A stretch of DNA of 64,000 bases, taken from Burkholderia plantarii (lineage in GTDB: Bacteria > Pseudomonadota > Gammaproteobacteria > Burkholderiales > Burkholderiaceae). Below the pieces are notes generated by a model. It saw nothing but the letters and a program-made list of their open reading frames with translations, was not told the origin of the DNA and searched no databases. Below, piece by piece: positions 42,815 to 50,651 of this stretch. Position numbers and translations under genes: made by a program. Positions within the stretch are counted from its first letter, which is position 1, and each line of letters opens with the position of its first letter. The DNA lies in NCBI RefSeq assembly GCF_001411805.1, contig NZ_CP007213.1:3348001-3412000 (forward strand). The letters are read 5' to 3'.

Positions 42815-44173
42815 TCAGTGCCCGAGCGACTCCACCTGCTCGCCGCTCGCCGCCGCCTCCTGCGGCCGCACGCTCTGCTTGACCAGCAGCGCCACGCACG
42901 ACACCAGCCCCGCCACCGCGACGGTGGCGAACACGCCCGAGAACGAGACGTGCCGCGCCGTCAGTTCGGCCACCAGGAACGAGCCGGCGATCCCGCCGAA
43001 GCGGCCGATGCCGAGCATCCAGGCCACGCCGGTGCCGCGCCCCGAGGTCGGATAGAACGCGGCGGCCAGCGCCGGCAGCGACGACTGCGCCGTATTCATC
43101 AGCACGCCGGCCAGGAACACCACCACCACCAGCGCGCCGACGTTGCCGGCCGCCTGCCCGATCGCGTAGACGCTCACCGCCGTCAGCGCGTAGCAGACGG
43201 CCACCACGCGGTTCGCGTTGAAGCGGTCCATCAGCACGCCGCTGAGCACCGCGCCCACGCCGCCGAGCGGAAACAGTGCCGAGATCAGCGTGGCCGCCTT
43301 CGGCGCGAGCCCGGCGTCCTTGAGCAGGATCGGCATCCAGTTGATCGACGCGTAGAAGATCACCAGCCCCATGAAATAGGCGATCCACAGCATCACCGAG
43401 CCCACCCGGTACTGGCGCGACAGCACCACCGCGGCGCCCTTGCCCTCGGTGCGCGGCGCCGTCTCCGTCAGCACGAACGAACCGGCCTCCAGCGCGCGCG
43501 CCGACACGCGCGCCAGCGTCGCGCGAATCCGCTCGACGGGCCGGCGCGTGGCCACCATGAAGCGCACCGATTCCGGCATCCGCGCGACCAGCGCCACGGC
43601 CAGCACGAGCGGCGCGATGCCGCCCGCCAGCAGCACGCTGCGCCAGCCGAACTGCGGAATCATCCAGGCCGCCAGGAAGCCGCCCAACGCGGCGCCGAGC
43701 GGGAAGCCGCAGAACATCAGGTTGATCACCGTGGCGCGGCGCCGGTCCGGGCAGAACTCGCCCATCATCGTGACCGCGTTCGGCATCGCGGCGCCGAGGC
43801 CCACGCCCGTCACGAAGCGCAGCGCCGTCAGCGCGCCGATGCTCGACGAGAACGCCGAGCCCAGGCACGCCACGCCGAACAACAGCACCGCGCCGATCAG
43901 CAGCGAGCGGCGCCCGAGCCGGTCCGACAGCGGGCCGGAGACGAGCGCGCCGCAGGCGAGCCCGAACAGCGCCGCGCTCAGCACCGGCGCGAGATCGGGC
44001 TTGGCCAGGTGCCATTCGGACAGCAGCGACGGCGCGATGAAGCCGATCGCCGCCGTGTCGAAGCCGTCGAGCAGCACGATCACGAAACACATCAGGAAGA
44101 TCAGCCATTGGAACGCGCCGAACGGCTGTTCGTTGATGAACGTCTGCACGTTCACGACGGGGCTGCGATTCAT
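42815..44173 (-). CDS. AAHS-family MFS aromatic-acid transporter (PcaK-like)
   Basis: 452 residues. The first helix carries FVIVLLDGFDTAAIGFIAPSL, the DGFDTA motif specific to the aromatic acid:H+ symporter family (PcaK, BenK). GPLSDRLGRRSLLIGAVLLFGVACLGSAFS is the MFS loop 2-3 motif, and LSALFPLGGVGAVLSGVLMDRFN its repeat in the second half. It imports 4-hydroxybenzoate or related aromatic acids with protons. No aromatic catabolic genes are adjacent. Two palindromes in its promoter region suggest specific control. Confidence 0.9.
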   Translation of the reverse strand: MNRSPVVNVQTFINEQPFGAFQWLIFLMCFVIVLLDGFDTAAIGFIAPSLLSEWHLAKPDLAPVLSAALFGLACGALVSGPLSDRLGRRSLLIGAVLLFGVACLGSAFSSSIGALTALRFVTGVGLGAAMPNAVTMMGEFCPDRRRATVINLMFCGFPLGAALGGFLAAWMIPQFGWRSVLLAGGIAPLVLAVALVARMPESVRFMVATRRPVERIRATLARVSARALEAGSFVLTETAPRTEGKGAAVVLSRQYRVGSVMLWIAYFMGLVIFYASINWMPILLKDAGLAPKAATLISALFPLGGVGAVLSGVLMDRFNANRVVAVCYALTAVSVYAIGQAAGNVGALVVVVFLAGVLMNTAQSSLPALAAAFYPTSGRGTGVAWMLGIGRFGGIAGSFLVAELTARHVSFSGVFATVAVAGLVSCVALLVKQSVRPQEAAASGEQVESLGH

Positions 44174-44250
44174 CGCGGGTCTCCTGCGGCGAGCGGGTGG
44201 ATCGCGCCGCGTCTTCGATTCGGGATTCGGCGGAAAGAAATTCGTATGTC

Positions 44251-44284
44251 GAACTTCAGTTCCGGATTAGAACACTTTAGTGTT
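44251..44284. promoter_or_regulatory. two palindromes upstream of the aromatic-acid transporter
   Basis: GAACT-TC-AGTTC (44251-44262) and AACACT-TT-AGTGTT (44271-44284) are both perfect and 8 bp apart, 78-111 bp before the start codon of the leftward transporter. A good candidate operator pair, e.g. for an IclR, GntR or MarR type regulator elsewhere. Confidence 0.5.
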
Positions 44285-44385
44285 GCGCCGCAAGATCGGT
44301 CAATGCCGGATTACTACCAATGGCAATCGTCGCCGGGCCGAAAGGTGGCCGCGAGGCGGCGCGGCGGGGCGGGAGGAAAGAGGAA

Positions 44386-44417
44386 GGACAAAAGGAAAGC
44401 GGCCCGCATGGGGCCGC
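44386..44417 (-). terminator. intrinsic terminator after the VC0807-like gene
   Basis: On the minus strand: stem GCGGCCC / GGGCCGC with a 5-nt loop, followed by TTTCCTTTTGTCC. It lies 9 bp past the stop of the leftward membrane-protein gene. Confidence 0.7.
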
Positions 44418-44425
44418 CGGAGCGC

Positions 44426-45055
44426 TCAGAGCGTGGCCTCGCCCACGGCCACGCGGCCGCGCATGCGCTTGCGGAACCAGAACGTCCAGCACAGCAGCCC
44501 GCCGAAGATCACGTAGCTGAGGATCGGCGTGATCACGAGCGTGCGCTCGATCGGCCAGGCCCACGCGCACCAGCTGCGCAGCGCGCATTCGATCACGAGG
44601 CCAAGCCCCCAGGCGAGCGTGATGAGCCGTAGCGCGGCGCGCACCGAGGCGCTCTCGTCCCACAGCGTCTCGAAGCGTTCGACGCCGCCCTCGCCTTCGC
44701 GCGCCATGGTGGCGCGCGTGAGGTAGTAGGTGATCGGTCGCGCGAACAGCAGCGACACGAGGAACACGATGCCGATCGCGCCCGACACGAACGATTCGCG
44801 GATCAGCAGCAGGCGCGGGCTGCCGCCCATCGCCATCATCGCGATCGACAGCGTGATGCCGAGCAGCGCGATCGCGGAGAGCGCGTCGACGCGCCGCGTC
44901 TTCGCGAACTCGACGATGCCCCACGCGAGCGGCGGCACCGCCGAGGCGTACAACGCGCCCGTCTCCCCCCAGTACGGCAGCGAGAGACGATAGACGACCC
45001 ACGGCAGCACGAAATTGACGGCAAGCTCGGCAACGAAGGCGGCGCGGATTTTCAC
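44426..45055 (-). CDS. VC0807-family membrane protein
   Basis: 209 residues with five to six hydrophobic segments. The N-terminus AELAVNFVLPWVVYRLSLPYWGETGALYASAVPPLAWGIVEF is the signature of the VC0807 family (septation protein A-like proteins of unknown role). The conserved middle segment LLFARPITYYLTRAT follows. Inner membrane. It is transcribed alone, between a terminator and the cbtA gene 182 bp upstream on the same strand. Confidence 0.85.
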   Translation of the reverse strand: MKIRAAFVAELAVNFVLPWVVYRLSLPYWGETGALYASAVPPLAWGIVEFAKTRRVDALSAIALLGITLSIAMMAMGGSPRLLLIRESFVSGAIGIVFLVSLLFARPITYYLTRATMAREGEGGVERFETLWDESASVRAALRLITLAWGLGLVIECALRSWCAWAWPIERTLVITPILSYVIFGGLLCWTFWFRKRMRGRVAVGEATL

Positions 45056-45237
45056 GGGCAGGGAACCTCGCGGAGAAACAGGGCGGATTCAGTATATAGG
45101 CGAACGGCCACCGAAGTGGCCGTCATGCCGTCGCCTGCCGCGCACGCCGGCGGGCCGCGCCGGTTCATGTCGACCCATGGCGGCGCGTAGCAGCGATGCG
45201 GCGGCGCGACCGCCGCCGTATCGCGTGCGCCGGACGC

Positions 45238-45981
45238 TCAGCGGGCCACGGCCGGGCCGCCGCGACGCGGGGCGGGCATCAGGCCGCTGCGTTCGACCAG
45301 CGCGCCGAACAGCAGCCCGATCGTGGTCCAGAGGATCGCCTGCATGCCGAGCGCCGCGACGCGGAACTTCCAGAGCACCACGGCCGGGAACGCGGCCGGC
45401 ACCTCGTTGATGGCGGGCAGCGCGAGCTGCACGGCCGCGATGATCGCGAGAAAGACCAACCCCGCGACGATCGACGCGTTCCACTGGCCCATCCGCGCGG
45501 CCAGCGAGCGCCGCAGGTTCAGCGAGAACACCGAGACCGCGATCGAGATCGCGATCATCAGGAAGAACAGCCCGGTGCGATAGCCGATCGTCTCCGGATC
45601 GCCGACCGAGGGCGGGTTCGCCGGGTACTTGAGGTTCGGCACGATCACCAGCGCGACGTAGGCGGCCAGCGCGAGGCAGGCCGACAGCGTGCGCGGCCGC
45701 GTGCTGCCGATGCGGCCGTAGGCGAACGCGAAGGTCAGCGCGAACAGCCCGCCGAGCGCGGCGCCGTACACCACCACGCCGGTGCCGAGGCCGACGCCGG
45801 CCTGCGTCGGGCGGCTGACGAGTTCGGGCTCGGGCGCCTCGCCCCTGGCCGCGTCGAGTTTCTCCTCGAACGAAATGGCCTGATCGACCTGCGGCTCGCC
45901 GGCGATGCGGGCGAAGCCGAACGTGAGCAGACCGGCGGCGATGCCCGCGAGCATCCCGCGCACCAGCAGTTTTCCGACCAT
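45238..45981 (-). CDS. cbtA: CbtA cobalt transporter subunit
   Basis: 247 residues from the ATG at 45981. Five predicted membrane helices. N-terminus KLLVRGMLAGIAAGLLTFGFARIAGEPQVDQAISFEE is diagnostic of CbtA. Other conserved parts are TQAGVGLGTGVVVYGAALGGLFALTFAFAYGR and KYPANPPSVGDPETIG. CbtAB is the predicted cobalt importer that supplies B12 synthesis and is typically under a cobalamin riboswitch, as here. It follows cbtB by 13 bp. Confidence 0.93.
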   Translation of the reverse strand: MVGKLLVRGMLAGIAAGLLTFGFARIAGEPQVDQAISFEEKLDAARGEAPEPELVSRPTQAGVGLGTGVVVYGAALGGLFALTFAFAYGRIGSTRPRTLSACLALAAYVALVIVPNLKYPANPPSVGDPETIGYRTGLFFLMIAISIAVSVFSLNLRRSLAARMGQWNASIVAGLVFLAIIAAVQLALPAINEVPAAFPAVVLWKFRVAALGMQAILWTTIGLLFGALVERSGLMPAPRRGGPAVAR

Positions 45982-45994
45982 CGGGCGCTCCCGG

Positions 45995-46204
45995 TCAGTG
46001 GCAGGGGAAGCCGAGCAGATGGCGCGCGTCGTGGACGAACTCGTGGACGTACATGCCCGGCACGATCGAGGTCGCGCCTTCCTCGGCACCCACGAAGTAG
46101 ACCGCCAGCAGCATCAGCAGGCCGCCGAAGACGATCCACGGCATCAGTTCGCGGACGGGGATGGGCGCCGGCGCGGCAGCCGGCTTCAGGATGGCTTCGG
46201 ACAT
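45995..46204 (-). CDS. cbtB: CbtB cobalt transporter subunit
   Basis: 69 residues from the ATG at 46204 (GGAG 9 nt upstream). One membrane helix (PWIVFGGLLMLLAVYFVGA) and the conserved C-terminal metal-binding tail MYVHEFVHDARHLLGFPCH, with four His and one Cys. It is the small partner of CbtA. First gene of the cbtBA operon, with the riboswitch in its leader. Confidence 0.93.
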   Translation of the reverse strand: MSEAILKPAAAPAPIPVRELMPWIVFGGLLMLLAVYFVGAEEGATSIVPGMYVHEFVHDARHLLGFPCH

Positions 46205-46261
46205 GTTCGGTTCTCCAGGGGGATTCGCGCCCCGCTCGACGATGAGCGTCAATGGAATGAA

Positions 46262-46372
46262 AGGATCGCGCGCGTGCGGGTCTGGCTCGCGGGCACGGGA
46301 ATGCCCCGCTGACAGTGGCGCGACCGCGCCGGATTCACACCGGCTTCCGCACGACGCAACGGCTGGATTCTA
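46262..46372 (-). ncRNA. cobalamin riboswitch in the cbtBA leader
   Basis: Reading leftward: GGAAGCCGGTGTGAATCC (revcomp of 46331-46348), then GGCGCGGTCGCGCCACTGTCAG (ending about 46309). The B12 box AGCCAGACC is at 46279-46287. These are the conserved J6/3, P6 and L5-L13 partner elements of the cobalamin riboswitch, in the right order and strand 60-170 nt before cbtB. High cobalamin would repress cobalt import. The 5' boundary is approximate; the element looks compact. Confidence 0.9.
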
Positions 46373-46449
46373 CGCGGGATGGAGGGTGGGTGGAATTGAA
46401 TACGGTTCGGGGGCCGCGCCGCAGTTGCACCATGCCCCGTCGGATCTTG

Positions 46450-46800
46450 AACGCGTCACGGTCTTTCCCGCCGGCGCCGTCACGTTGGCGGAGCACGTTC
46501 ACAAGGAGCGCGAGCGCGAGGCGGCCGAAAGCACGAAGAACGCCAATCAGATCGCCTCGGGCGCGGTGGAGAACGGCGCGCCGCGGCGACGCCGCCGTGT
46601 CCGACGCGGTCAGGACGATGGAGGCGGCCGTCGACGAATCGGAGCACGTCGTCGGCATCATCGAAGGCATCGCGTTCCAGACCAACATCCTCGCGCCGAA
46701 CGCGGCCGCCTCGCATCCGACAAGGATCGGACACGCGTTTGATCGAGTTGCGGAGCGCGTCCCGAGGATCATGGGGTTGGGAGCGTATCGGCTGGATTGA
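46450..46800 (+). pseudogene. frameshifted methyl-accepting chemotaxis protein fragment
   Basis: Two overlapping rightward frames together spell part of the MCP signalling hairpin. One gives KEREREAAESTKNANQIASGAVE up to about 46575. The next frame gives DAAVSDAVRTMEAAVDESEH, then [18 protein letters not shown]. The hairpin tip normally reads [25 protein letters not shown]; similarity is lost after NAA. No sensor domain, membrane helix or start remains. A decayed fragment lying between the riboswitch and the accessory region. Confidence 0.8.
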
Positions 46801-46871
46801 CGCGTGATGCCGTCAGCCTGGCACGCAGGGAGTCGCCCCCTCGGATGGAAACCGTGCGCCTCCTGTCGGAA

Positions 46872-47291
46872 CTAGTACGACCGTGCATTCGCTTGCTCGC
46901 CTGGCAACAACTTCCGCGCCAGGGCCAGTGCCTCGTCTCTCGTCGCAACCGTCAGCATGGGAAAGCCCCAAAATTTCTCATACACCAGCGCAAATGCCTT
47001 GGTCGCCAGCCGCTTGGCGGCATTCGGTTCGATGTAAATCCCTGCCCTGACGAAGGCCCGCAATTCGCTCTTGTGGCGTTTCATCCACAGCGAGGTTTGC
47101 TTCATTTCTTCCTGCGGATGTTCGTGCTCTCCTTGCTCTCCTTTATCAAGCCCCTCGTCGTTGAGCAAAACGAAAACCTCCTTCCGCGCGAGTAATCCCT
47201 CGAACTCGGCAAAAGGCGAGGCTGTGGGGTCGGTGCCCGGCGCGTTCAGTCGCATCCAGACCATGGGGAACTTCGAGGCGTCAATCAACAT
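46872..47291 (-). CDS. conserved hypothetical protein divergent from AraC regulator
   Basis: 139 residues with a good ribosome site (AAGGAG) before the ATG at 47291. Soluble, no signal. Features: MLIDASKFPMVWMRLNAPGT, the acidic-basic EGLDKGEQGEHEHPQEEMKQ, MKRHKSELRAFVRAGIYIEP and the C-terminal KAFALVYEKFWGFPMLTVAT. The last part is reminiscent of the SpoIIAA/STAS-like small-domain ending, but this is weak. It faces away from an AraC gene across a 227-bp region and is a probable target of it. Function unknown. Confidence 0.75.
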   Translation of the reverse strand: MLIDASKFPMVWMRLNAPGTDPTASPFAEFEGLLARKEVFVLLNDEGLDKGEQGEHEHPQEEMKQTSLWMKRHKSELRAFVRAGIYIEPNAAKRLATKAFALVYEKFWGFPMLTVATRDEALALARKLLPGEQANARSY

Positions 47292-47418
47292 GCCGAATAC
47301 TCCTTCTCAACATAAGGGGAAACAGCTGGCAGACCCACTTCGTCAAGACAACGGGATACCTCTGCAGGTCGGAAGCGCAATGGCCCGGGTAAGCAGAACG
47401 GCCAGCATGGTCAATCAC

Positions 47419-47487
47419 ACGATACCGACGGAATAGCTCGACGTCACTGCACAATTTGGCCATAATATTTCTCGATTAGGCCAACAC
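47419..47487. promoter_or_regulatory. operator-like region with TTGGCC-N17-GGCCAA dyad
   Basis: Contains the dyad TTGGCC (47456-47461) - 17 bp - GGCCAA (47479-47484), with a TAATAT -10-like element inside the spacer and ending 34 bp before the AraC start. The same dyad with the same spacer length occurs at 55144-55172 ahead of the RND operon. The wider region matches 57851-57919 at about two positions in three. Confidence 0.6.
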
Positions 47488-47518
47488 CCAATCTTCGACC
47501 CAAGGCCAGATACGCATC

Positions 47519-48370
47519 ATGTCAAGCATTGCCATCACCGATTTGAACGTGTCCAAGGATGTGGACAACTTCCCCCGGCCCGTTGTCGCGCTGAGCGCCA
47601 TGCCGCTGACGAAAGACTGGGAACATGCGAGGCATCAACATCGGCGGGCGCAATTGCTTTACTCCGTGCGCGGCATCCTCAACTGCGAAATCGAAGACGG
47701 CGTCTGGATCGTGCCGCCGCAATGCGCGGTATGGATACCGGGAGACTTGCCCCACGCGGCACGCGGATCGGGCGAAACGGAATGTCATTGCCTATTCGTG
47801 GAGCCTGACGCCGCACCGGATCTTCCGAAATCCTGCTGCACGATTTCCGTCTCGCCATTGCTGCGCGAGCTGCTTCTGAAGGTGGCCGGCTTCCCCGAGT
47901 TGTACCCGCTGGGAAGTCGGGAAGACCGGCTGATTGCCGTGTTGCTGGATGAGTTGGCGATGGCACCGGTGGAAGACCTGCATTTGCCGATGCCGCGCGA
48001 TCCGCGATTGCGCCGACTCGCGGAAATGCTGTTGACCGATCCTACAGACAAAACCTCGAAGGGCGATTGGGCTACCCGCATTGGCATGAGCGAACGAAGC
48101 ATGAGCCGGCTTCTGATGCACGAAATCGGCATGAGCTTCGGACGCTGGCGCCGGCAACTGCATGTGATCCTTGCACTCCAACGCCTGACCAAAGGCGAAA
48201 GCGTGCAAACGGTGGCGCTGGAACTGGGCTACGAAAATGCCAGCGGGTTCGTCACCATGTTCCGCAAGGCGGTTGGCAAGCCGCCGGCACGATACCTTGC
48301 CGATCGAACCGCAAACGCACAGTCTGCTGCCATACGCGGCATCGTGCTTGCCGATCCGGTCTCGCCTTGA
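47519..48370 (+). CDS. AraC-family transcriptional regulator
   Basis: 283 residues. Cupin-type N-terminal sensor domain (HQHRRAQLLYSVRGILNCEI, WIVPPQCAVWIPGDLPHAARGSG). The C-terminal double HTH has DWATRIGMSERSMSRLLMHEIGMSFGRWRRQLHVILALQRL, then SVQTVALELGYENASGFVTMFRKAVGKPPARYL. It belongs to the subgroup of self-contained AraC regulators that often repress or activate neighbouring efflux or oxidoreductase genes. Its own promoter carries a dyad that recurs before the RND operon, so it is the best candidate regulator of that pump. Lower G+C than the chromosome core. Confidence 0.92.
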   Translation: MSSIAITDLNVSKDVDNFPRPVVALSAMPLTKDWEHARHQHRRAQLLYSVRGILNCEIEDGVWIVPPQCAVWIPGDLPHAARGSGETECHCLFVEPDAAPDLPKSCCTISVSPLLRELLLKVAGFPELYPLGSREDRLIAVLLDELAMAPVEDLHLPMPRDPRLRRLAEMLLTDPTDKTSKGDWATRIGMSERSMSRLLMHEIGMSFGRWRRQLHVILALQRLTKGESVQTVALELGYENASGFVTMFRKAVGKPPARYLADRTANAQSAAIRGIVLADPVSP

Positions 48371-48484
48371 CTGCAGCATGCGGTCGTTCCCCGAGCATGG
48401 AAAGCCTGGCAGACAATCCGAAGATGGCTCCTGGACATCGGCACTGAGCCGCTGTGGAATTTGGCGAGCTCGGTTCGAGCTCGC

Positions 48485-49057
48485 CTATCCCCTTCTGCCT
48501 GGGAACATCCGGCATTCCGCACACGTCACGGTGATGGTAAAAGCCGACTCCTTGTCGAGATCGAAGCCTTCCTGGCTCGCCAGCGATCGGAGATGCTCGA
48601 GTAAGACCCGGTCCTCGATAAAAACCAACCGCGCGCCACAGTGGCAGCGCAGGGTGTCGTTCTGAAGATCCTTCCTGTCCGGCTTGAGCGCGTAGAGAGC
48701 ACGGCCGTGCGCGCCTTCCGTACGGACCAGCAACCCCGAGGCCCATAAATCGTTCAGCGCACGGTAGATCGAGGCCGGTTTGAGACTGCCTGGTTGCGCG
48801 CAGAGGATACGATACAGTTGACTCGCATCGAGACAGCGCGGCGCCGCCTGTTCCAGCACGGACAAGACACTGGTACGAGCGATCGTCGGGCGCAGTCGGC
48901 TCGCCGCCAATCGTTGCTCATGAGACGACATCGGCGATCTGGTCGCCGGACGGGCTGCAGCGGTGTGCTGCATCGTCTGGTTGCCTGACGGCAGGCTCTT
49001 GCTGCCGAATGATGTAATCAGGTCGATGATCCGAGGCGGGTCGTCGTGCGGGTCCAT
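48485..49057 (-). CDS. Fur-family (Zur-like) regulator
   Basis: 190 residues from the ATG at 49057, 8 nt after AAGGA; an ATG two codons earlier is too close to the ribosome site. Winged helix RLRPTIARTSVLSVLEQAAPRCLDASQLYRILC, then SLKPASIYRALNDLWASGLL. The structural-zinc Cys pattern is RCHCGARLVF with CAEC near the C-terminus. Metal-binding His residues typical of Fur (HHDH) are largely absent, so it is a Fur/Zur/PerR relative of uncertain ligand. It follows the outer-membrane efflux gene by 125 bp on the same strand and may be the last gene of that operon. The N-terminal ~45 residues are an unusual extension. Confidence 0.85.
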   Translation of the reverse strand: MDPHDDPPRIIDLITSFGSKSLPSGNQTMQHTAAARPATRSPMSSHEQRLAASRLRPTIARTSVLSVLEQAAPRCLDASQLYRILCAQPGSLKPASIYRALNDLWASGLLVRTEGAHGRALYALKPDRKDLQNDTLRCHCGARLVFIEDRVLLEHLRSLASQEGFDLDKESAFTITVTCAECRMFPGRRG

Positions 49058-49181
49058 ATCCATATTCCTTCGCTATGCCGGACCTCCCGTCGTTCGTGAC
49101 AACGCGGAGCCGCGTGGCTAATGGTCGGTATCGGACATCGGCGCGACGGTGAGGTCGCCAACGCGCCGATGCCCTCGAGCA

Positions 49182-50651
49182 TTACCGCGTACTGGCCTGC
49201 TCCCAGCCCCCACCAAGCGCCTTGAATACGCTGACTCGCGCAGAGCCGACGCGCTGGTCGGCAGCGGCCACCTGGGCTTTCGCATCGATCAGGCTGGTCT
49301 GTGCCACGATCACGTCGAGGTAGCTGATCGAGCCCGCCCGGTAACGCCGGTCAGCCAGCTGGAAAGCGTTCTTCGCGCGCTCGCGCGCGTCGATCAAGGC
49401 ACCGCGTTGCTGCATCGCAGCGTCATAGGCACTCAACGATTGCTCGGACTCCTTGAGGGCATTCAGCACGGTGCCATCGAAGCTGGCCAGCGACGCTGCG
49501 CTTTGTGCTTTCGCCTGTGCGATGCGACTGCGAGCCACCATCATGTTGGGGAATGTCCAGGAGATGAGCGGCCCAAAAGAGAAGGACAAGGTGCGATTGC
49601 CTTTCAGGTAGTCGTTGCGCAGGTAGTTGCCCGAGGCGCCCAGCGTGACGCGCGGATAGAGATCCGCCACGGCCACGCCGATGCGGGCGGTATCCGCCGC
49701 CAGCTGGCGCTCGGCCTGACGCACGTCTGGCCGACGGCGCAGCAGCGCAGTGCCATCGCCGACCGGCATCGCGCCGGCAATCTCGGGAGCCTTGGTGCAG
49801 GCACGCGCCGCTTCCGGCACTTGCGAGGGCGTGCGCCCCATCAACGCGGCCAGCTCGAACAGTGCGGCCTCGCGCTGGCCTTGCAACGGCGGCAAGGCGG
49901 CCTGGGCCTGGGCCAGCGTGACGCCAGCCCGTTCCACGTCCAGATGCGACGCCGAGCCCGCATGCTCCTGGCTGTCGATGAGATCCAGGCTGCGCCGTGC
50001 CAGATCGACGGACGAGCGCGCCACGTCGATGGACTCACCGTAGCTGCAGGCGTCCACATAGGCCCGCGTCGTCTCCGCAACAACAACGACCCTGGCGGCA
50101 TCGTAGGCGGCGGCGATTGCATCGGTGTCGTCGCGAGCAGCCTCGATATCGCGCCTGACCCGACCGAACAGATCGAGTTCATAGGAGACGTCGAGGCCGG
50201 CGCTGTCACTCCATTGCGCGGGGGCCTGGCCGGTGCCAGTCCACGTGGTCTGATCGCGCCCGTATCCCACGCCTCCCGACAGACTGGTCGAAGGGAATTG
50301 TCCGCTGCGTGCTTCCTTGTAGATGGCCCGCGCGCGATCGAGGTTGGCCATCGCCACGCGCAGGTTGGTATTGGCCGACAAGGCTTCCTGCACCAGATCG
50401 TCGAGCGCGGGGTCGTCATAGAGCTTCCACCAGTTCGCAGGCAGTGCTTCGGCGACATCCGTATTGGACGGGTGACTGACGAAGGGGCCTGCTGCGGTTT
50501 TCGGCAAGGCCGGCGCGTGGTAATCGGGGCCGCTGGCGCAGCCTGCGGTGATCATGGCAAGGGCCATCGCCATGAACGCGGCGCGCGCAGAGGCAAGCTT
50601 CGCCGGACGCGACACGACAGGCATCGCGGGAACCGGTTTAGAGCGCGACAT
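49182..50651 (-). CDS. outer-membrane efflux lipoprotein (OprM/NodT type)
   Basis: 489 residues from the ATG at 50651 (GGAGG 7 nt upstream). Lipoprotein signal with TAGC lipobox near residue 38. Two outer-membrane efflux repeats: WWKLYDDPALDDLVQEALSANTNLRVA and YELDLFGRVRRDIEAA in the first, LLRRRPDVRQAERQLAADTARIGVAVADLYPRVTL and FQLADRRYRAGSISYLDVI in the second. It forms the TolC-like trimeric exit duct. Its start lies 14 bp inside the RND gene, so the operon order is adaptor, pump, duct. Confidence 0.93.
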   Translation of the reverse strand: MSRSKPVPAMPVVSRPAKLASARAAFMAMALAMITAGCASGPDYHAPALPKTAAGPFVSHPSNTDVAEALPANWWKLYDDPALDDLVQEALSANTNLRVAMANLDRARAIYKEARSGQFPSTSLSGGVGYGRDQTTWTGTGQAPAQWSDSAGLDVSYELDLFGRVRRDIEAARDDTDAIAAAYDAARVVVVAETTRAYVDACSYGESIDVARSSVDLARRSLDLIDSQEHAGSASHLDVERAGVTLAQAQAALPPLQGQREAALFELAALMGRTPSQVPEAARACTKAPEIAGAMPVGDGTALLRRRPDVRQAERQLAADTARIGVAVADLYPRVTLGASGNYLRNDYLKGNRTLSFSFGPLISWTFPNMMVARSRIAQAKAQSAASLASFDGTVLNALKESEQSLSAYDAAMQQRGALIDARERAKNAFQLADRRYRAGSISYLDVIVAQTSLIDAKAQVAAADQRVGSARVSVFKALGGGWEQASTR

